64,000 bases of DNA from CBDHDJ01 sp965261645 (GCA_965261645.1 CBDHDJ010000002.1:992001-1056000), one strand, 5' to 3'; shown: positions 50,440-58,942, counted from the first letter of the stretch. Notes: generated by a model from the letters alone, not told the origin. Numbers and translations: made by a program.

Positions 50440-50973
50440 TCAGCCCCGTTGTGCGCGCCGGGCGGGCGAACCGGCGCCAGCCAGCTCGAAATGCGCGATC
50501 AGGAAGTCGACAATGGCGCGGATATCATCGCGATCGAAGACAGGGATGGCGAGCCCCTCGAGGCGCGCATCCGATACCATGGCGAGGATGTGGGGGTCCT
50601 CGGCCGCGAGCAGCGGCTGGCCGAGTGCGGGGCGATGGATCTCGATCTTGTCGTGGCTGTAGTGCTTGTAGCCTTCGACGATCACGAGATCGACCGGCTC
50701 AAGGCGCGCCACGACTTCATCGAAGGCAAGCTCCGCGCCACCCTGAAGTTCGTGAACGAGCGCCCAGCGCGTCGCCGAACTCACCAGTACCTCACGCGCT
50801 CCGGCGGCGCGGTGCTCGTAGGAGTCCTTGCCCGGCTGGTCGATATCGAACTCATGGTGGGCGTGCTTGACCGTGGACACGCTGACCCCCCGACTGGTCA
50901 AGGCGCGCACCAGTTTCACGACAAGCGTGGTCTTGCCGCTTCCGCTCCAGCCCGCGATTCCGACGACCTTCAT
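50440..50973 (-). CDS. mobB: Molybdopterin-guanine dinucleotide biosynthesis adaptor MobB
   Basis: This 177-residue P-loop protein has VVGIAGWSGSGKTTLVVKLV (residues 3–22), followed by VSTVKHAHHEFDIDQPGKDS, the GTP-binding region and the VIVEGYKHYSHDKIEIHRP block near residue 105. MobB assists MobA in attaching GMP to molybdopterin. ATG at 50973 overlaps the pgsA stop (ATGA); an upstream in-frame extension inside pgsA is rejected. The C-terminus is Ala/Arg-rich. Confidence 0.94.
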   Translation of the reverse strand: MKVVGIAGWSGSGKTTLVVKLVRALTSRGVSVSTVKHAHHEFDIDQPGKDSYEHRAAGAREVLVSSATRWALVHELQGGAELAFDEVVARLEPVDLVIVEGYKHYSHDKIEIHRPALGQPLLAAEDPHILAMVSDARLEGLAIPVFDRDDIRAIVDFLIAHFELAGAGSPARRAQRG

Positions 50974-51635
50974 GCGCGTGTCCGGTCCGGTCCCGGCGCG
51001 GATTGCTCCGCGCCCGTGCTTGCCGTCGGGGCTGCTGCGCCAGCGCTCGATTCTGGCGGCCCTGCTGCCGCCCCGGCGTCCTCGCCGGTCATGTGGCGCA
51101 GCCCGGTCCGAAGATAGCCATAGCCGGTATATAGCGTGATGAGCGCGGCAATCCACAAGGCATATGTCCCGATGGCGGCCGCCGGGATCGCCGAAGGCGC
51201 GGCATCGCCGATGAGCAGGAAGGCCAGCGCCACGACCTGCACGGTCGTCTTCCATTTGGCGAGCTTGCTCACCGGGATGCTGACGCGAACGCCAGCAAGG
51301 AACTCGCGCAGGCCGGATACCAGAATCTCGCGGCACAAGATGATGACCGCCGCAAGCACTGTCCAGCCGGCGATCCTGTCGAAGGCGACCAGCATGAGGA
51401 TCGCGGCGGCGACCAGCAGCTTGTCGGCGATGGGGTCGAGAAAGCCCCCCAGCGTTGAGACTTGGCGCTGGCGGCGTGCGATGTAGCCATCGAGAAAATC
51501 CGTGACGCCGGCGCCGAGGAACAGGGCGAAAGCAATCCAGTTGCCAATGGCGCCATCGAGATAAAACGCACCCACCAGCAGCGGAATCACGACGATTCGC
51601 GAGAGCGTGAGGATATTTGGCAGACCTGTGAGCAT
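50970..51635 (-). CDS. pgsA: CDP-diacylglycerol–glycerol-3-phosphate 3-phosphatidyltransferase
   Basis: PgsA commits CDP-diacylglycerol to phosphatidylglycerol synthesis in the inner membrane. The 221-residue protein starts MLTGLPNILTLSRIVVIPLL and has the CDP-alcohol phosphatidyltransferase signature DFLDGYIARRQRQVSTLGGF followed by LDPIADK (pattern DGxxARxxxxxSxxGxxLDxxxD) at about residues 45–71. There are further membrane helices and an Ala/Pro/Thr-rich hydrophilic C-terminal tail of about 35 residues. It lies 79 bp after uvrC and overlaps mobB. Confidence 0.95.
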   Translation of the reverse strand: MLTGLPNILTLSRIVVIPLLVGAFYLDGAIGNWIAFALFLGAGVTDFLDGYIARRQRQVSTLGGFLDPIADKLLVAAAILMLVAFDRIAGWTVLAAVIILCREILVSGLREFLAGVRVSIPVSKLAKWKTTVQVVALAFLLIGDAAPSAIPAAAIGTYALWIAALITLYTGYGYLRTGLRHMTGEDAGAAAGPPESSAGAAAPTASTGAEQSAPGPDRTRA

Positions 51636-51714
51636 ATGGTCCAGGGGTGGCGCGTCAGCGAGCCGCCCTATACTAGCGCTGCGTGCAGGCCCGACAACCC
51701 CGCGATCGGCCGCC

Positions 51715-53703
51715 TCATTCGCCCGCGTGGAAGTGGTCGTAGACGACACGCGCGACCGCCTTGCTGATGCCGTCGACGATTTCGAGGTCCGCCAGGCCGG
51801 CCCGGGCGACGGCGCGCGCTGAGCCAAAATGATGGAGCAGAGCGCGTTTGCGCTTGCCGCCGACGCCGGGGATATCATCGAGCGGCGAACGAGTGATGGC
51901 GCGGGAGCGTTTCTGGCGATGCGCGCCGATGGCGAAGCGGTGGGCTTCGTCGCGAAGCCGTTGCAGGAAATAGAACACGGGATCGCGGGGCTCCAGCGTG
52001 AAGGGCGTACGGCCCGGCATATGGAAGAGTTCGCGCCCGGCGTTGCGCTCAGGCCCCTTGGCGATGGCGAGGGGCGCGACATCGTTCACGCCGAGATCAG
52101 CGAACACTGTTTGGGCCTGCGACAGCTGGCCGGCGCCGCCATCGATCAGCACGAGATCGGGCCACTGAGCGTTCTCGCGGTCCTTGTCTTCCCTGAGCAA
52201 GCGGGAGAACCGCCGCGTCAAGACCTCGCGCAACATGCCGTAATCATCGCCCGGCGCGAGTTCGGTGTCCTTGATGGTGAACCGGCGATAGGCGTTCTTC
52301 ACGAAGCCCTCCGGTCCCGCCACGATCATGCTGCCGACGGGGTGGCTGCCCGAGATGTGCGAGGTATCGTAGACCTCGATGCGCTCGGGCGGTGTCTCGA
52401 AGCCGAAGGCTTCCGCCACGCCCTCCAAGAGGCGGCGCTGGGATGCGCTTTCCGCGAGGCGCCGGCTGAGCGCATCACGGGCGTTCATGGCGGCGTGGCT
52501 GGCGAGATCGCGCTTGGCGCCGCGCTGCGGGTGCGTGAGGCTCACTGGGCCGCCGGCCCTGACGCGGAGCGCCTCCTCAATCAACGCCCGTTGCTCCACT
52601 GCATGACTCAACAGGATGAGCTTGGGCGGGATGCGCTCGGCGTAAAATTGGCCGATAAAGGCCGCCAGCACCTCGGGCGTCCCCGTCGCCTTGTGGTGAC
52701 GGGGAAAATAGGCGCGATTGCCGTAGTTTTGGCCGGCCCTGACGAAAAAGACCTGGATACAGGTTTGCCCCGCGCTCTGGTGGGCGGCGATGACATCGGC
52801 CTCGGCAATGCTCGGGACGTTGATGCCCTGACGCGCCTGAATCTGTGTCAGGGCGCGGATGCGGTCGCGATAAACGGCGGCGGTCTCGAAATCGAGCTGC
52901 TCGCTTGCTTCGAGCATGCGTTGGGAGAGGCGCTTCTGCACGGCTTGGCTGCGGCCGAGAAGAAATTCGCGCGCTTCGTCGACCAGCGCCTGGTAATCCG
53001 GCCCCTCGATGTGCCCGACGCAGGGCGCGGTGCAGCGCTTGATCTGGTACTGCAGGCAAGGGCGCGTGCGGCTCTCGAAGATGCCGTCGGTGCATGAGCG
53101 AAGCGGAAAGGCCCGCTGCAGCGCATTGATGGTCTGATTGACGGCGCCGGCCGACGCAAATGGCCCGAAATACTCCCCACCGCGTTTGCGCGCACCGCGG
53201 TGCTTGGTGATCTGGGGCCAGGCATGATCCTGTCTGAGGAGGATGTAGGGGAACGATTTGTCGTCGCGCAGGATGACGTTGTAGTGCGGCTTGAGCTGCT
53301 TGATCAGGTTCGATTCGAGCAGCAGCGCTTCGACTTCGGTGTGGGTGGTGATGATCTCCACCGCCGCGGTCTGGGCGACCATGGCGTGGATGCGCTCTCC
53401 ATGGCCTGTGGGCCGGGCGTAGCTTGTGACCCGTTTCTTGAGATTCTTCGCCTTGCCGACGTAGAGGACCTCACCGTTCTGATCCAGCATGCGATAAACA
53501 CCCGACGCAGACGGCATCGTCTTGAGCTGATCGCGGATCACCTCGAGGCCGTGCGCGAGCGGTGGCCCATCGGCGGCGGGAAGCTCTTTGCTAATGGCCG
53601 TTGGGCTTCGCTCAGACCGGCGCCGGGAACTCGCAGCCTCCGGCTCCGGTACGGGCGCCCGGTCGCGGTGCGCAAGCTTGTCCCTGTCCGTTCGCTCCGT
53701 CAT
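51715..53703 (-). CDS. uvrC: Excinuclease ABC subunit C
   Basis: UvrC makes the dual incisions of nucleotide excision repair. The product, 662 residues from ATG 53703, has the GIY-YIG nuclease domain (SGVYRMLDQNGEVLYVGKAK, then NLKKRVTSYA), a Cys-rich linker (RSCTDGIFESRTRPCLQYQI, KRCTAPC), the UVR motif QRMLEASEQLDFETAAVYRD and an RNase H-like second nuclease (PERIEVYDTSHISGSHPVGS; PDLVLIDGGAGQLSQA). It ends with HhH motifs (IPGVGGKRKRALLHHFGSA). There is an unusual N-terminal extension of about 60 residues rich in Arg, Ser and Pro before the GIY-YIG domain. An upstream in-frame start at 53745 is also possible. Confidence 0.96.
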   Translation of the reverse strand: MTERTDRDKLAHRDRAPVPEPEAASSRRRSERSPTAISKELPAADGPPLAHGLEVIRDQLKTMPSASGVYRMLDQNGEVLYVGKAKNLKKRVTSYARPTGHGERIHAMVAQTAAVEIITTHTEVEALLLESNLIKQLKPHYNVILRDDKSFPYILLRQDHAWPQITKHRGARKRGGEYFGPFASAGAVNQTINALQRAFPLRSCTDGIFESRTRPCLQYQIKRCTAPCVGHIEGPDYQALVDEAREFLLGRSQAVQKRLSQRMLEASEQLDFETAAVYRDRIRALTQIQARQGINVPSIAEADVIAAHQSAGQTCIQVFFVRAGQNYGNRAYFPRHHKATGTPEVLAAFIGQFYAERIPPKLILLSHAVEQRALIEEALRVRAGGPVSLTHPQRGAKRDLASHAAMNARDALSRRLAESASQRRLLEGVAEAFGFETPPERIEVYDTSHISGSHPVGSMIVAGPEGFVKNAYRRFTIKDTELAPGDDYGMLREVLTRRFSRLLREDKDRENAQWPDLVLIDGGAGQLSQAQTVFADLGVNDVAPLAIAKGPERNAGRELFHMPGRTPFTLEPRDPVFYFLQRLRDEAHRFAIGAHRQKRSRAITRSPLDDIPGVGGKRKRALLHHFGSARAVARAGLADLEIVDGISKAVARVVYDHFHAGE

Positions 53704-53769
53704 CGGTGGGTCACGCTGCCGGGCGGGCCTCCTCGCCATCGCCAATCGGTCATCACGGGCCTGTCAACC

Positions 53770-53790
53770 TATCCACGAAACCTGTGGATA
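53770..53790. promoter_or_regulatory. Perfect inverted repeat upstream of uvrC
   Basis: TATCCAC (53770–53776) and GTGGATA (53784–53790) are separated by seven bases. Each half resembles a DnaA box (TTATCCACA): the right half on the minus strand reads ATATCCACA. The surrounding 53704–54025 segment is a 322-bp gap without a gene and includes an unusually AT-rich patch at 53870–53950 (aaaataataatgtaac, aatcatgattaa). It could be an operator or replication-protein site in front of uvrC. Confidence 0.4.
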
Positions 53791-54025
53791 TCTTTGTGGG
53801 GAAGCCAGCGGATTTCGCGCTCCCACACCGCATTCCTTGGCCTTTATCGAGTTTGCCCAAAAAATAGGCATGATCACTAACTCGTTGGAAAATAATAATG
53901 TAACAAAATCAAGCGCTTTCAGGCCATTAATCATGATTAACCGATTCCCCATTTTTGGCGGTTTTCGGCGGCCCTGCCGAGATCGTTGCGCCCTGTGTAC
54001 AAAATTCGCCGTTTGACGCACGCGC

Positions 54026-54466
54026 TCAGTCCCGCGAGGTCTCTCCCCGGTCCCGAAGGGCGGGCTTCAAGCGCTCGATTTCGACGCCAACGCTGGCGGC
54101 TTCGGCGATAACACTGAGCTTTTCGACCCGGACGCGCGCACCGAGAACGCGGTGATCGCCAAGGCACACCTCGGCAATGCGCTCGGCCAGGGTCTCGACG
54201 AGATTGATGTGCTCGGCGATGACGATCTCTTTGATGTCGTCGACCAGGCGCTCGTAGCAAACGACGCGCGCCAAGGCGTCGTCATGGGGAACATCGTTCT
54301 CGGCGATCGATAGATCGACGTTGATGCGTACCGGCTGGGCGCCGGTCTTCTCGTGGGCGTGAACGCCGATCGGGGCATCGAGCACGAGGTCGCGCACGAA
54401 AAGATGGCGAATCGCGCGGCGTGCGTCGGCGATCTTCAGCGGATGGATCTTGGCGGGCTCGGTCAT
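54026..54466 (-). CDS. folB: Dihydroneopterin aldolase
   Basis: This 146-residue protein of the FolB family acts in folate synthesis (7,8-dihydroneopterin to 6-hydroxymethyl-dihydropterin and glycolaldehyde). The core reads HLFVRDLVLDAPIGVHAHEK at residue 22, RINVDLSIAENDVPHDDALA near 47, CYERLVDDIKEIVIAEHINL near 70 and VETLAERIAEVCLGD, then VRVEKLSVIAEAASVGVEIER (read as VRVEKLSVIAEAASVGVEI). It follows the SDR gene by 25 bp on the same strand. Confidence 0.92.
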   Translation of the reverse strand: MTEPAKIHPLKIADARRAIRHLFVRDLVLDAPIGVHAHEKTGAQPVRINVDLSIAENDVPHDDALARVVCYERLVDDIKEIVIAEHINLVETLAERIAEVCLGDHRVLGARVRVEKLSVIAEAASVGVEIERLKPALRDRGETSRD

Positions 54467-54491
54467 GGTCTTGTCAGGTCGCCCTTCCGCG

Positions 54492-55265
54492 TCATTCTCG
54501 CATGTTGTCGCCCGTGGGCACCGCCCATCCTAGGTGCTGCCCCCCGTCGAGCGCAATCATTTGCCCGGTCAGCGACGGGGTCGCCAGGATAAAGCGCACC
54601 GCGGCGCAGATCTCGTCCGGCGTGCCTCCGCGGCCGAGCGGCAGGGCGGCAGACTGCCTGGCGAAGTCCGCGGCGCTCTGGCGCGGGCTTGGCAAGGTTG
54701 GGCCCGGCCCGATGCCGTTGACCCGGATGCGCGGCGCAAGCGCCAGAGCCAGCGTTTGCGTCAGTGTCCACAGCCCGGCCTTGCTTAGCGTGTAGGACAG
54801 GAAGTGGGGCGTGAGGTTCCACACCCGCTGGTCGATCAGATTGATGATGTTGCCGTCTTCGCCATCCGGTAATTGTGCGGCAAACGCTTGGGAGAGAACC
54901 ATCGGCGCGCGCAAATTGACGTCCATATGGAGCGCCCAGGTCGCGCGGGTCGCCGAGCCGATCGAGTCGTACTCGAACGCCGAGGCATTATTGATCAAGC
55001 AACGGACCGGTCCCAACCGGGTGCCGGCCTCGACAATTAGGCTCCCGGTCTGCTCTTCATCGGCAAGATCGGCTTCGAGGATGACTGCTCGGCCGCCGCC
55101 TGATTCGATGTCCGCCTGCAGATCCACCGCGGCATCGCCCGAGTTGTGACAATGGATCGCGACGGCCCAGCCGGCGGCGGCGAGGTCCTGCACAATGGCG
55201 CGACCAATGCGTTGAGCGCCACCGGTCACGAGCGCGGTCCCGGGCGAATGGGATGTCTCAGTCAC
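54492..55265 (-). CDS. SDR oxidoreductase, pteridine-reductase-like
   Basis: This 257-residue short-chain dehydrogenase has TALVTGGAQRIGRAIVQDLA at residue 10, where an Arg in GGAQRIG replaces the usual Gly or Ser and suggests NADPH binding. Other motifs are LINNASAFEYDSIGS near 88, NIINLIDQRVWNLTPHFLSY with catalytic YxxxK (YTLSKAG) near 150, and the tail LTGQMIALDGGQHLGW. This wording, including NASAFEYD, is typical of pteridine reductase/dihydromonapterin reductase (FolM/PTR1) relatives. The direct folB neighbour supports a dihydropterin or dihydrofolate role. The start codon is GTG. Confidence 0.88.
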   Translation of the reverse strand: MTETSHSPGTALVTGGAQRIGRAIVQDLAAAGWAVAIHCHNSGDAAVDLQADIESGGGRAVILEADLADEEQTGSLIVEAGTRLGPVRCLINNASAFEYDSIGSATRATWALHMDVNLRAPMVLSQAFAAQLPDGEDGNIINLIDQRVWNLTPHFLSYTLSKAGLWTLTQTLALALAPRIRVNGIGPGPTLPSPRQSAADFARQSAALPLGRGGTPDEICAAVRFILATPSLTGQMIALDGGQHLGWAVPTGDNMRE

Positions 55266-55309
55266 GGTTCGACCCCGTGCGTTTGTGCGCGCCAGACATC
55301 TTTCCTTCC

Positions 55310-56272
55310 TTAGTGGCCCAGCCCCGACATACCGAAGAATTGGCTCGCCACATAGCCGCCATAAGCGACGATGAACACGAATCCGGCGATTCGACCGATT
55401 TTCGCGTGACGGATGAGGAACGGCAACAAGGCGAGGGACGCGGCTAGCATGACCCAGAGATCGAAGGTCAGGAACTTGGCCGGAACGGGGACCGCGACCA
55501 CCGTTGCCGTCACCCCCATGACGCCGAGAATATTGAACAGGTTGGAGCCGATGACAGTACCGATCGCCACATCGCCATGGCGGCGAAGGGCTGCCATGAG
55601 GCTGGTGACGAGCTCGGGCAGCGAGGTGCCGAAAGCGACTAGGGTCACGCCGATGACCGCTTCCGAGATGCCGGCCGCGCGGGCGATGGCCGATGCGCCC
55701 TCGACCAGGAGATGGGCGCCGATGACGAGCCCGATCAGGCCGCCAAGTGTGATCCCGAGGGCCCGGCCCAGCGATCCCGGCACGACACCAATGTCCTCGA
55801 CCTCGCTTTCGACGACGGCGGCCTCGTCGCCGCCCTGCCGCGCCCATCGATAGGACAAGGAGAGGAAGACGGCGAACAGGACGAGCAAAAGCGCGCCCTG
55901 CCAGATCACCAGGGCGCCCCACCAGCAGAGCCCGACAAACACCACGCTCGCGCCGAGCATGAAGAGATAGCTCCGCACCGTGCCGGTCTTCCGGGCGATG
56001 GGCGCGATGACCGCCGGTACACCGAGCACCAGCAGGATATTGGCCACGTTGCTGCCGACGACGTTGCCGATGGCGATACCCGGCACACCGCCGAGCGCAG
56101 CATTGAGGCTGACCACGAGCTCGGGCGCCGAGGTGCCGCAGGCAACGACGGTCAGCCCGATCAACAGCGTCGAAATGCCGAGCCGGCGCGCCAGCGCTAC
56201 CGCGCCGCGCACGAGAAAATCCCCGCCGAGCAGGAGGATGATGAGGCCGCCGACGGCTTCGATATAAATCAT
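55310..56272 (-). CDS. Calcium/sodium antiporter (CaCA family, YrbG type)
   Basis: This 320-residue inner-membrane exchanger has about ten helices and both alpha repeats of the family: VACGTSAPELVVSLNAALGG with AIGNVVGSNVANILLVLG (alpha-1, residues about 45–85), and VAFGTSLPELVTSLMAALRR with AIGTVIGSNLFNILGVMG (alpha-2, about 210–255). The conserved Glu in each (APELV and LPELV) binds the cations. The central acidic loop (EAAVVESEVEDIG) is short. The next gene, the CBS protein, is 170 bp further upstream on the same strand; no terminator is obvious. Confidence 0.93.
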   Translation of the reverse strand: MIYIEAVGGLIILLLGGDFLVRGAVALARRLGISTLLIGLTVVACGTSAPELVVSLNAALGGVPGIAIGNVVGSNVANILLVLGVPAVIAPIARKTGTVRSYLFMLGASVVFVGLCWWGALVIWQGALLLVLFAVFLSLSYRWARQGGDEAAVVESEVEDIGVVPGSLGRALGITLGGLIGLVIGAHLLVEGASAIARAAGISEAVIGVTLVAFGTSLPELVTSLMAALRRHGDVAIGTVIGSNLFNILGVMGVTATVVAVPVPAKFLTFDLWVMLAASLALLPFLIRHAKIGRIAGFVFIVAYGGYVASQFFGMSGLGH

Positions 56273-56442
56273 GGGGTGGACGAGCGAGGGCGAACGGGCG
56301 AGGGGGAGCTTACTCGTGACGGAGTGGGTGCGGCCATGGCCGTGCCGGGCAGGTTCCTCCTATATAGGAAGGCGACGCGCAGGTGAAACCGATTCATTGG
56401 CGGCGGCGTTGGGGCGCCGTATCGATTGGGCCGCATCCGTGT

Positions 56443-56859
56443 TCACGTCTCGTCCTCTTCGACGTGAGCGTAGCGCACCACCATGTCACGTAGGGTGGTG
56501 ATGCCCATCAGCGTGCGGTCGTGATCGATAACAACACCGCGTGTCGCACCGTAGCGAACGAGCATGCGGATGGCGTATTTGATGTCCATGTCACGGTCCA
56601 GAGTAAGGACCGGTTTGGTCATGATCTCGTATACGTTGACCCGGTTGGGGGAGCGCTTTTCGGCGATCACTTCGCGGGCGATGTCAAAGATGGTGACAAT
56701 GCCTAGCTCATCCGCGTCGTTGCGCCGCTCGATCACGAGCGAGCTGACATTGGCTTCGTCGAGAATTTTGAGCGCGTCGCGCACGGTCGCCAAGGCATCG
56801 ACGGTGCGCACCGAAGGGGTCATCACCTCGCTGACCTTGATATAGGCAGCATCGGTCAT
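56443..56859 (-). CDS. CBS-domain pair protein
   Basis: This 138-residue protein is almost nothing but a CBS pair: VSEVMTPSVRTVDALATVRD at residue 9, SLVIERRNDADELGIVTIFD at 40, YEIMTKPVLTLDRDMDIKYA near 77 and GVVIDHDRTLMGITTLRDMV near 107. CBS pairs usually bind adenosine nucleotides. The gene stands 2 bp after the PII-like gene and belongs to the DUF1538 cluster, suggesting a nucleotide-responsive control subunit for that membrane system. That role is inference. Confidence 0.88.
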   Translation of the reverse strand: MTDAAYIKVSEVMTPSVRTVDALATVRDALKILDEANVSSLVIERRNDADELGIVTIFDIAREVIAEKRSPNRVNVYEIMTKPVLTLDRDMDIKYAIRMLVRYGATRGVVIDHDRTLMGITTLRDMVVRYAHVEEDET

Positions 56860-56861
56860 AC

Positions 56862-57194
56862 CTAGTCCTCGATTTCGCTGGAAATGATCTCCATCTGCGT
56901 CGCCAGCCCGATCGCGACCTGGAAGACGATCCCGGCCCCGGGCTCGTCCTCAAATTTGCCCGTCTTGGCGATGGTTTCGAGGATCGAGCGGCTCAGCTGT
57001 TCGGCGACCAGAAACAACAGGAGGTCGCGCCGCCCGCTCAAGTCAAGCCCGAGAAAGGTTTTTTCCGGTTGTAGCCCCTCGCCGCGCGCGCTGGTGATGA
57101 CCGTGGCGCCGGTGGCGCCGGCGTCACGCGCCGCCTCGAGGATGGCGTTGGAATTCTCGTCGCGGACCAACGCCATGATCAGCTTGAATTTCAT
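56862..57194 (-). CDS. PII-like (GlnB-fold) regulator
   Basis: This 110-residue protein has a PII/GlnB-type fold pattern: MKFKLIMALVRDENSNAILE with AARDAGATGATVITSARGEG (beta-alpha-beta) at the N-terminus and RRDLLLFLVAEQLSRSILET, then GKFEDEPGAGIVFQVAIG, with the ATP-site-like PGAGIVF. There is no uridylylation Tyr or Gln-type T-loop as in GlnB; the T-loop region is QPEKTFLGLDLSGR. GGGAGGGGGAC precedes the ATG. It overlaps the upstream DUF1538 gene by 4 bp. PII-like proteins of this type often gate the membrane protein encoded next to them. Confidence 0.8.
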   Translation of the reverse strand: MKFKLIMALVRDENSNAILEAARDAGATGATVITSARGEGLQPEKTFLGLDLSGRRDLLLFLVAEQLSRSILETIAKTGKFEDEPGAGIVFQVAIGLATQMEIISSEIED

Positions 57195-57978
57195 GTCCCC
57201 CTCCCATGCGGCGCGGTACGCCGTTGCCACCACGATGTGAGTTGCGCATAGCCCATGACCGATATCATGGGAAACAGGCTGGCAAAGGCAATCAGGCCAA
57301 AACCGTCGATGAGCGGGCTCCGGCCCGGTAGCGCGCCGGCGAGACCGAGGCCGAGCGCCGTCACTAGCGGCACGGTCACCGTCGATGTGGTCACGCCTCC
57401 CGAATCGTAGGCCAGCGGAATGATCCAGCGCTCCACGCGGATGGTCTGCAGGATCACGACGATGTACCCGCCAATGATGAAATAATTAAAGGGACCCACC
57501 GGTCACGATCCGCAGCGTGCCGAGCGCCACCCCGAATGCCGACGCCGACGGCCACGGCCACGCGCAGGCCCCACGACGACACGGCGCCGCCGGAAATCTC
57601 CTCCGCTTTCATGGCGACGGCGATCAAAGCGAGCTCGGCCACGGTGGTGGCAAAGCCGATCGCCGCGGCGAAGGCATAAACCCAGAAGAAATCGCGCCAC
57701 GACACGGCCGCGAGCGAAACCGCATCGCTCGTCACCACCGCCAGCGCCGTGAGTTGTTCCGCCATAATGCGCCCGATCGGGAACAGCGCCTCCTCCAGCC
57801 CGAGGAGAAAGCACGCCAGACCCGCCACGACGTAAAGGAATCCGGTCGCGATGCGCCGCCACTGCGCGAGCCGGCGGCGCAGCACGAGCACTTGAAATGC
57901 AATCAGGATCGCCAGGATGGGCAGAATGTTACCGATCGTGGTGAGGATGGTTTCGGGCAGCTGGGCGAGCACGGACAT
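57191..57978 (-). pseudogene. DUF1538 membrane protein, two frameshifts
   Basis: The N-terminal half (ATG at 57978, MSVLAQLPETILTTIGNILP) and the C-terminal half (FNYFIIGGYIVVILQTIRVE; YDSGGVTTSTVTVPLVTALG) belong to one DUF1538 protein of about 260 residues. In between, the conserved text GVALGTLRIVTGG is in the third frame: one extra base near 57534 (GGCATTCGGG where GGCATCGGG is expected) and one near 57500 (GGGTCCCTTTAAT). The neighbouring DUF1538 gene shows the uninterrupted pattern (VAVAVGVALMTGIFRIIKG). The shifts may be true mutations or sequencing/assembly errors; the two lie only about 35 bp apart. Confidence 0.8.
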
Positions 57979-57982
57979 GGTC

Positions 57983-58648
57983 TCACTCCAGGGGGAGCGG
58001 CGCCGCGCCGAGCAGAATGCCGAACAGCATGACGAAGATCATGGGCGTGAGCGAAGCGAAGGCGATGAGCCCAAACCCGTCCACCATGGGGTTGCGGCCT
58101 TTGATCATGCTGGCCAGGCCGACGCCGAGTGCGGTCACCAGCGGCACCGTGACGGTCGAGGTGGTGACGCCACCGGTATCATAGGCGATTCCGACGATCG
58201 CCTCGGGGGCGGACGGCGTGACGATCACGACGATGAGATAGCCGCCGATGATGAAATATTGGATGGGCCAGCCCTTGATGATACGAAAGATGCCGGTCAT
58301 CAGGGCGACGCCCACGGCGACGGCGACAGTGAGCCTGAGGGTGCGGGCATAGGCGTCTTGCGCGATATCGCTGGCTGCGATCGCGCCGGCTTCAGCTGCG
58401 ACCTCAGCAGCCTTGTTGGTCACGGCGATGAGCGCGGGTTCCGCCGCCGTCGTGCCGAAGCCGAGGCAGAAGGCGAACACCATAAGCCAGAACAGGCTGC
58501 CCTTGCGGGCGAAGCCCTCGGCCATAGTCTCGCCGGTGGGGAACAGGCCCATCTCGAGGCCGCGGACGAACAGGGTCAGGCCGAGAACGATCAGCAGCAA
58601 GCCAACGAGGATGTCGGCGACGTCGGGAAAGGGCTGGCGCAACACCAC
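57983..58648 (-). CDS. DUF1538 membrane protein (second copy), start unclear
   Basis: This DUF1538 family protein has about seven hydrophobic segments (VGLLLIVLGLTLFVRGLEMG; SLFWLMVFAFCLGFGTTAAE; IQYFIIGGYLIVVIVTPS; the duplicated family motif YDTGGVTTSTVTVPLVTALG; DGFGLIAFASLTPMIFVMLF). From the GTG at 58648 it would have 221 residues, but the frame continues upstream to about 58737 with family-like sequence (NLLAFTRLFGNSVRDLAPIV and LVIGFFQA), where no ATG, GTG or TTG is found. The true start may be a rare codon, or a small deletion may have removed it. Function unknown; partner of the PII-like and CBS genes. Confidence 0.78.
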   Translation of the reverse strand: MVLRQPFPDVADILVGLLLIVLGLTLFVRGLEMGLFPTGETMAEGFARKGSLFWLMVFAFCLGFGTTAAEPALIAVTNKAAEVAAEAGAIAASDIAQDAYARTLRLTVAVAVGVALMTGIFRIIKGWPIQYFIIGGYLIVVIVTPSAPEAIVGIAYDTGGVTTSTVTVPLVTALGVGLASMIKGRNPMVDGFGLIAFASLTPMIFVMLFGILLGAAPLPLE

Positions 58649-58942
58649 CGCCTGGAAGAAACCGATGACAAGAACGATAGGAGCAAGGTCACGAACGGAG
58701 TTGCCGAACAGGCGGGTGAAGGCGAGCAGGTTTTCGTGTATGGGCGGGGCGGATCAAGGCCTCCAGGGGGCCGTCATTGTCTCCCGCGATAGGACGGTGA
58801 GGATTGATTTATGTCAATCGCCGAGTGGCGAACCCGCCCGGTCAGCGTGGGTCGGCCGAGCGGTCCGGCATCCGCCCGATACGCACTGCGCGGAACGATA
58901 TCCTTGACGGAACGCAGCGATGGAAAAAAATTGGGGGCCGGG

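Noticed and set aside
53704..54025. A chromosomal replication origin at the AT-rich gap
   Set aside because: Only two DnaA-like boxes are visible; there is no cluster of boxes and no dnaA, dnaN, gidA, parA or hemE next to it.
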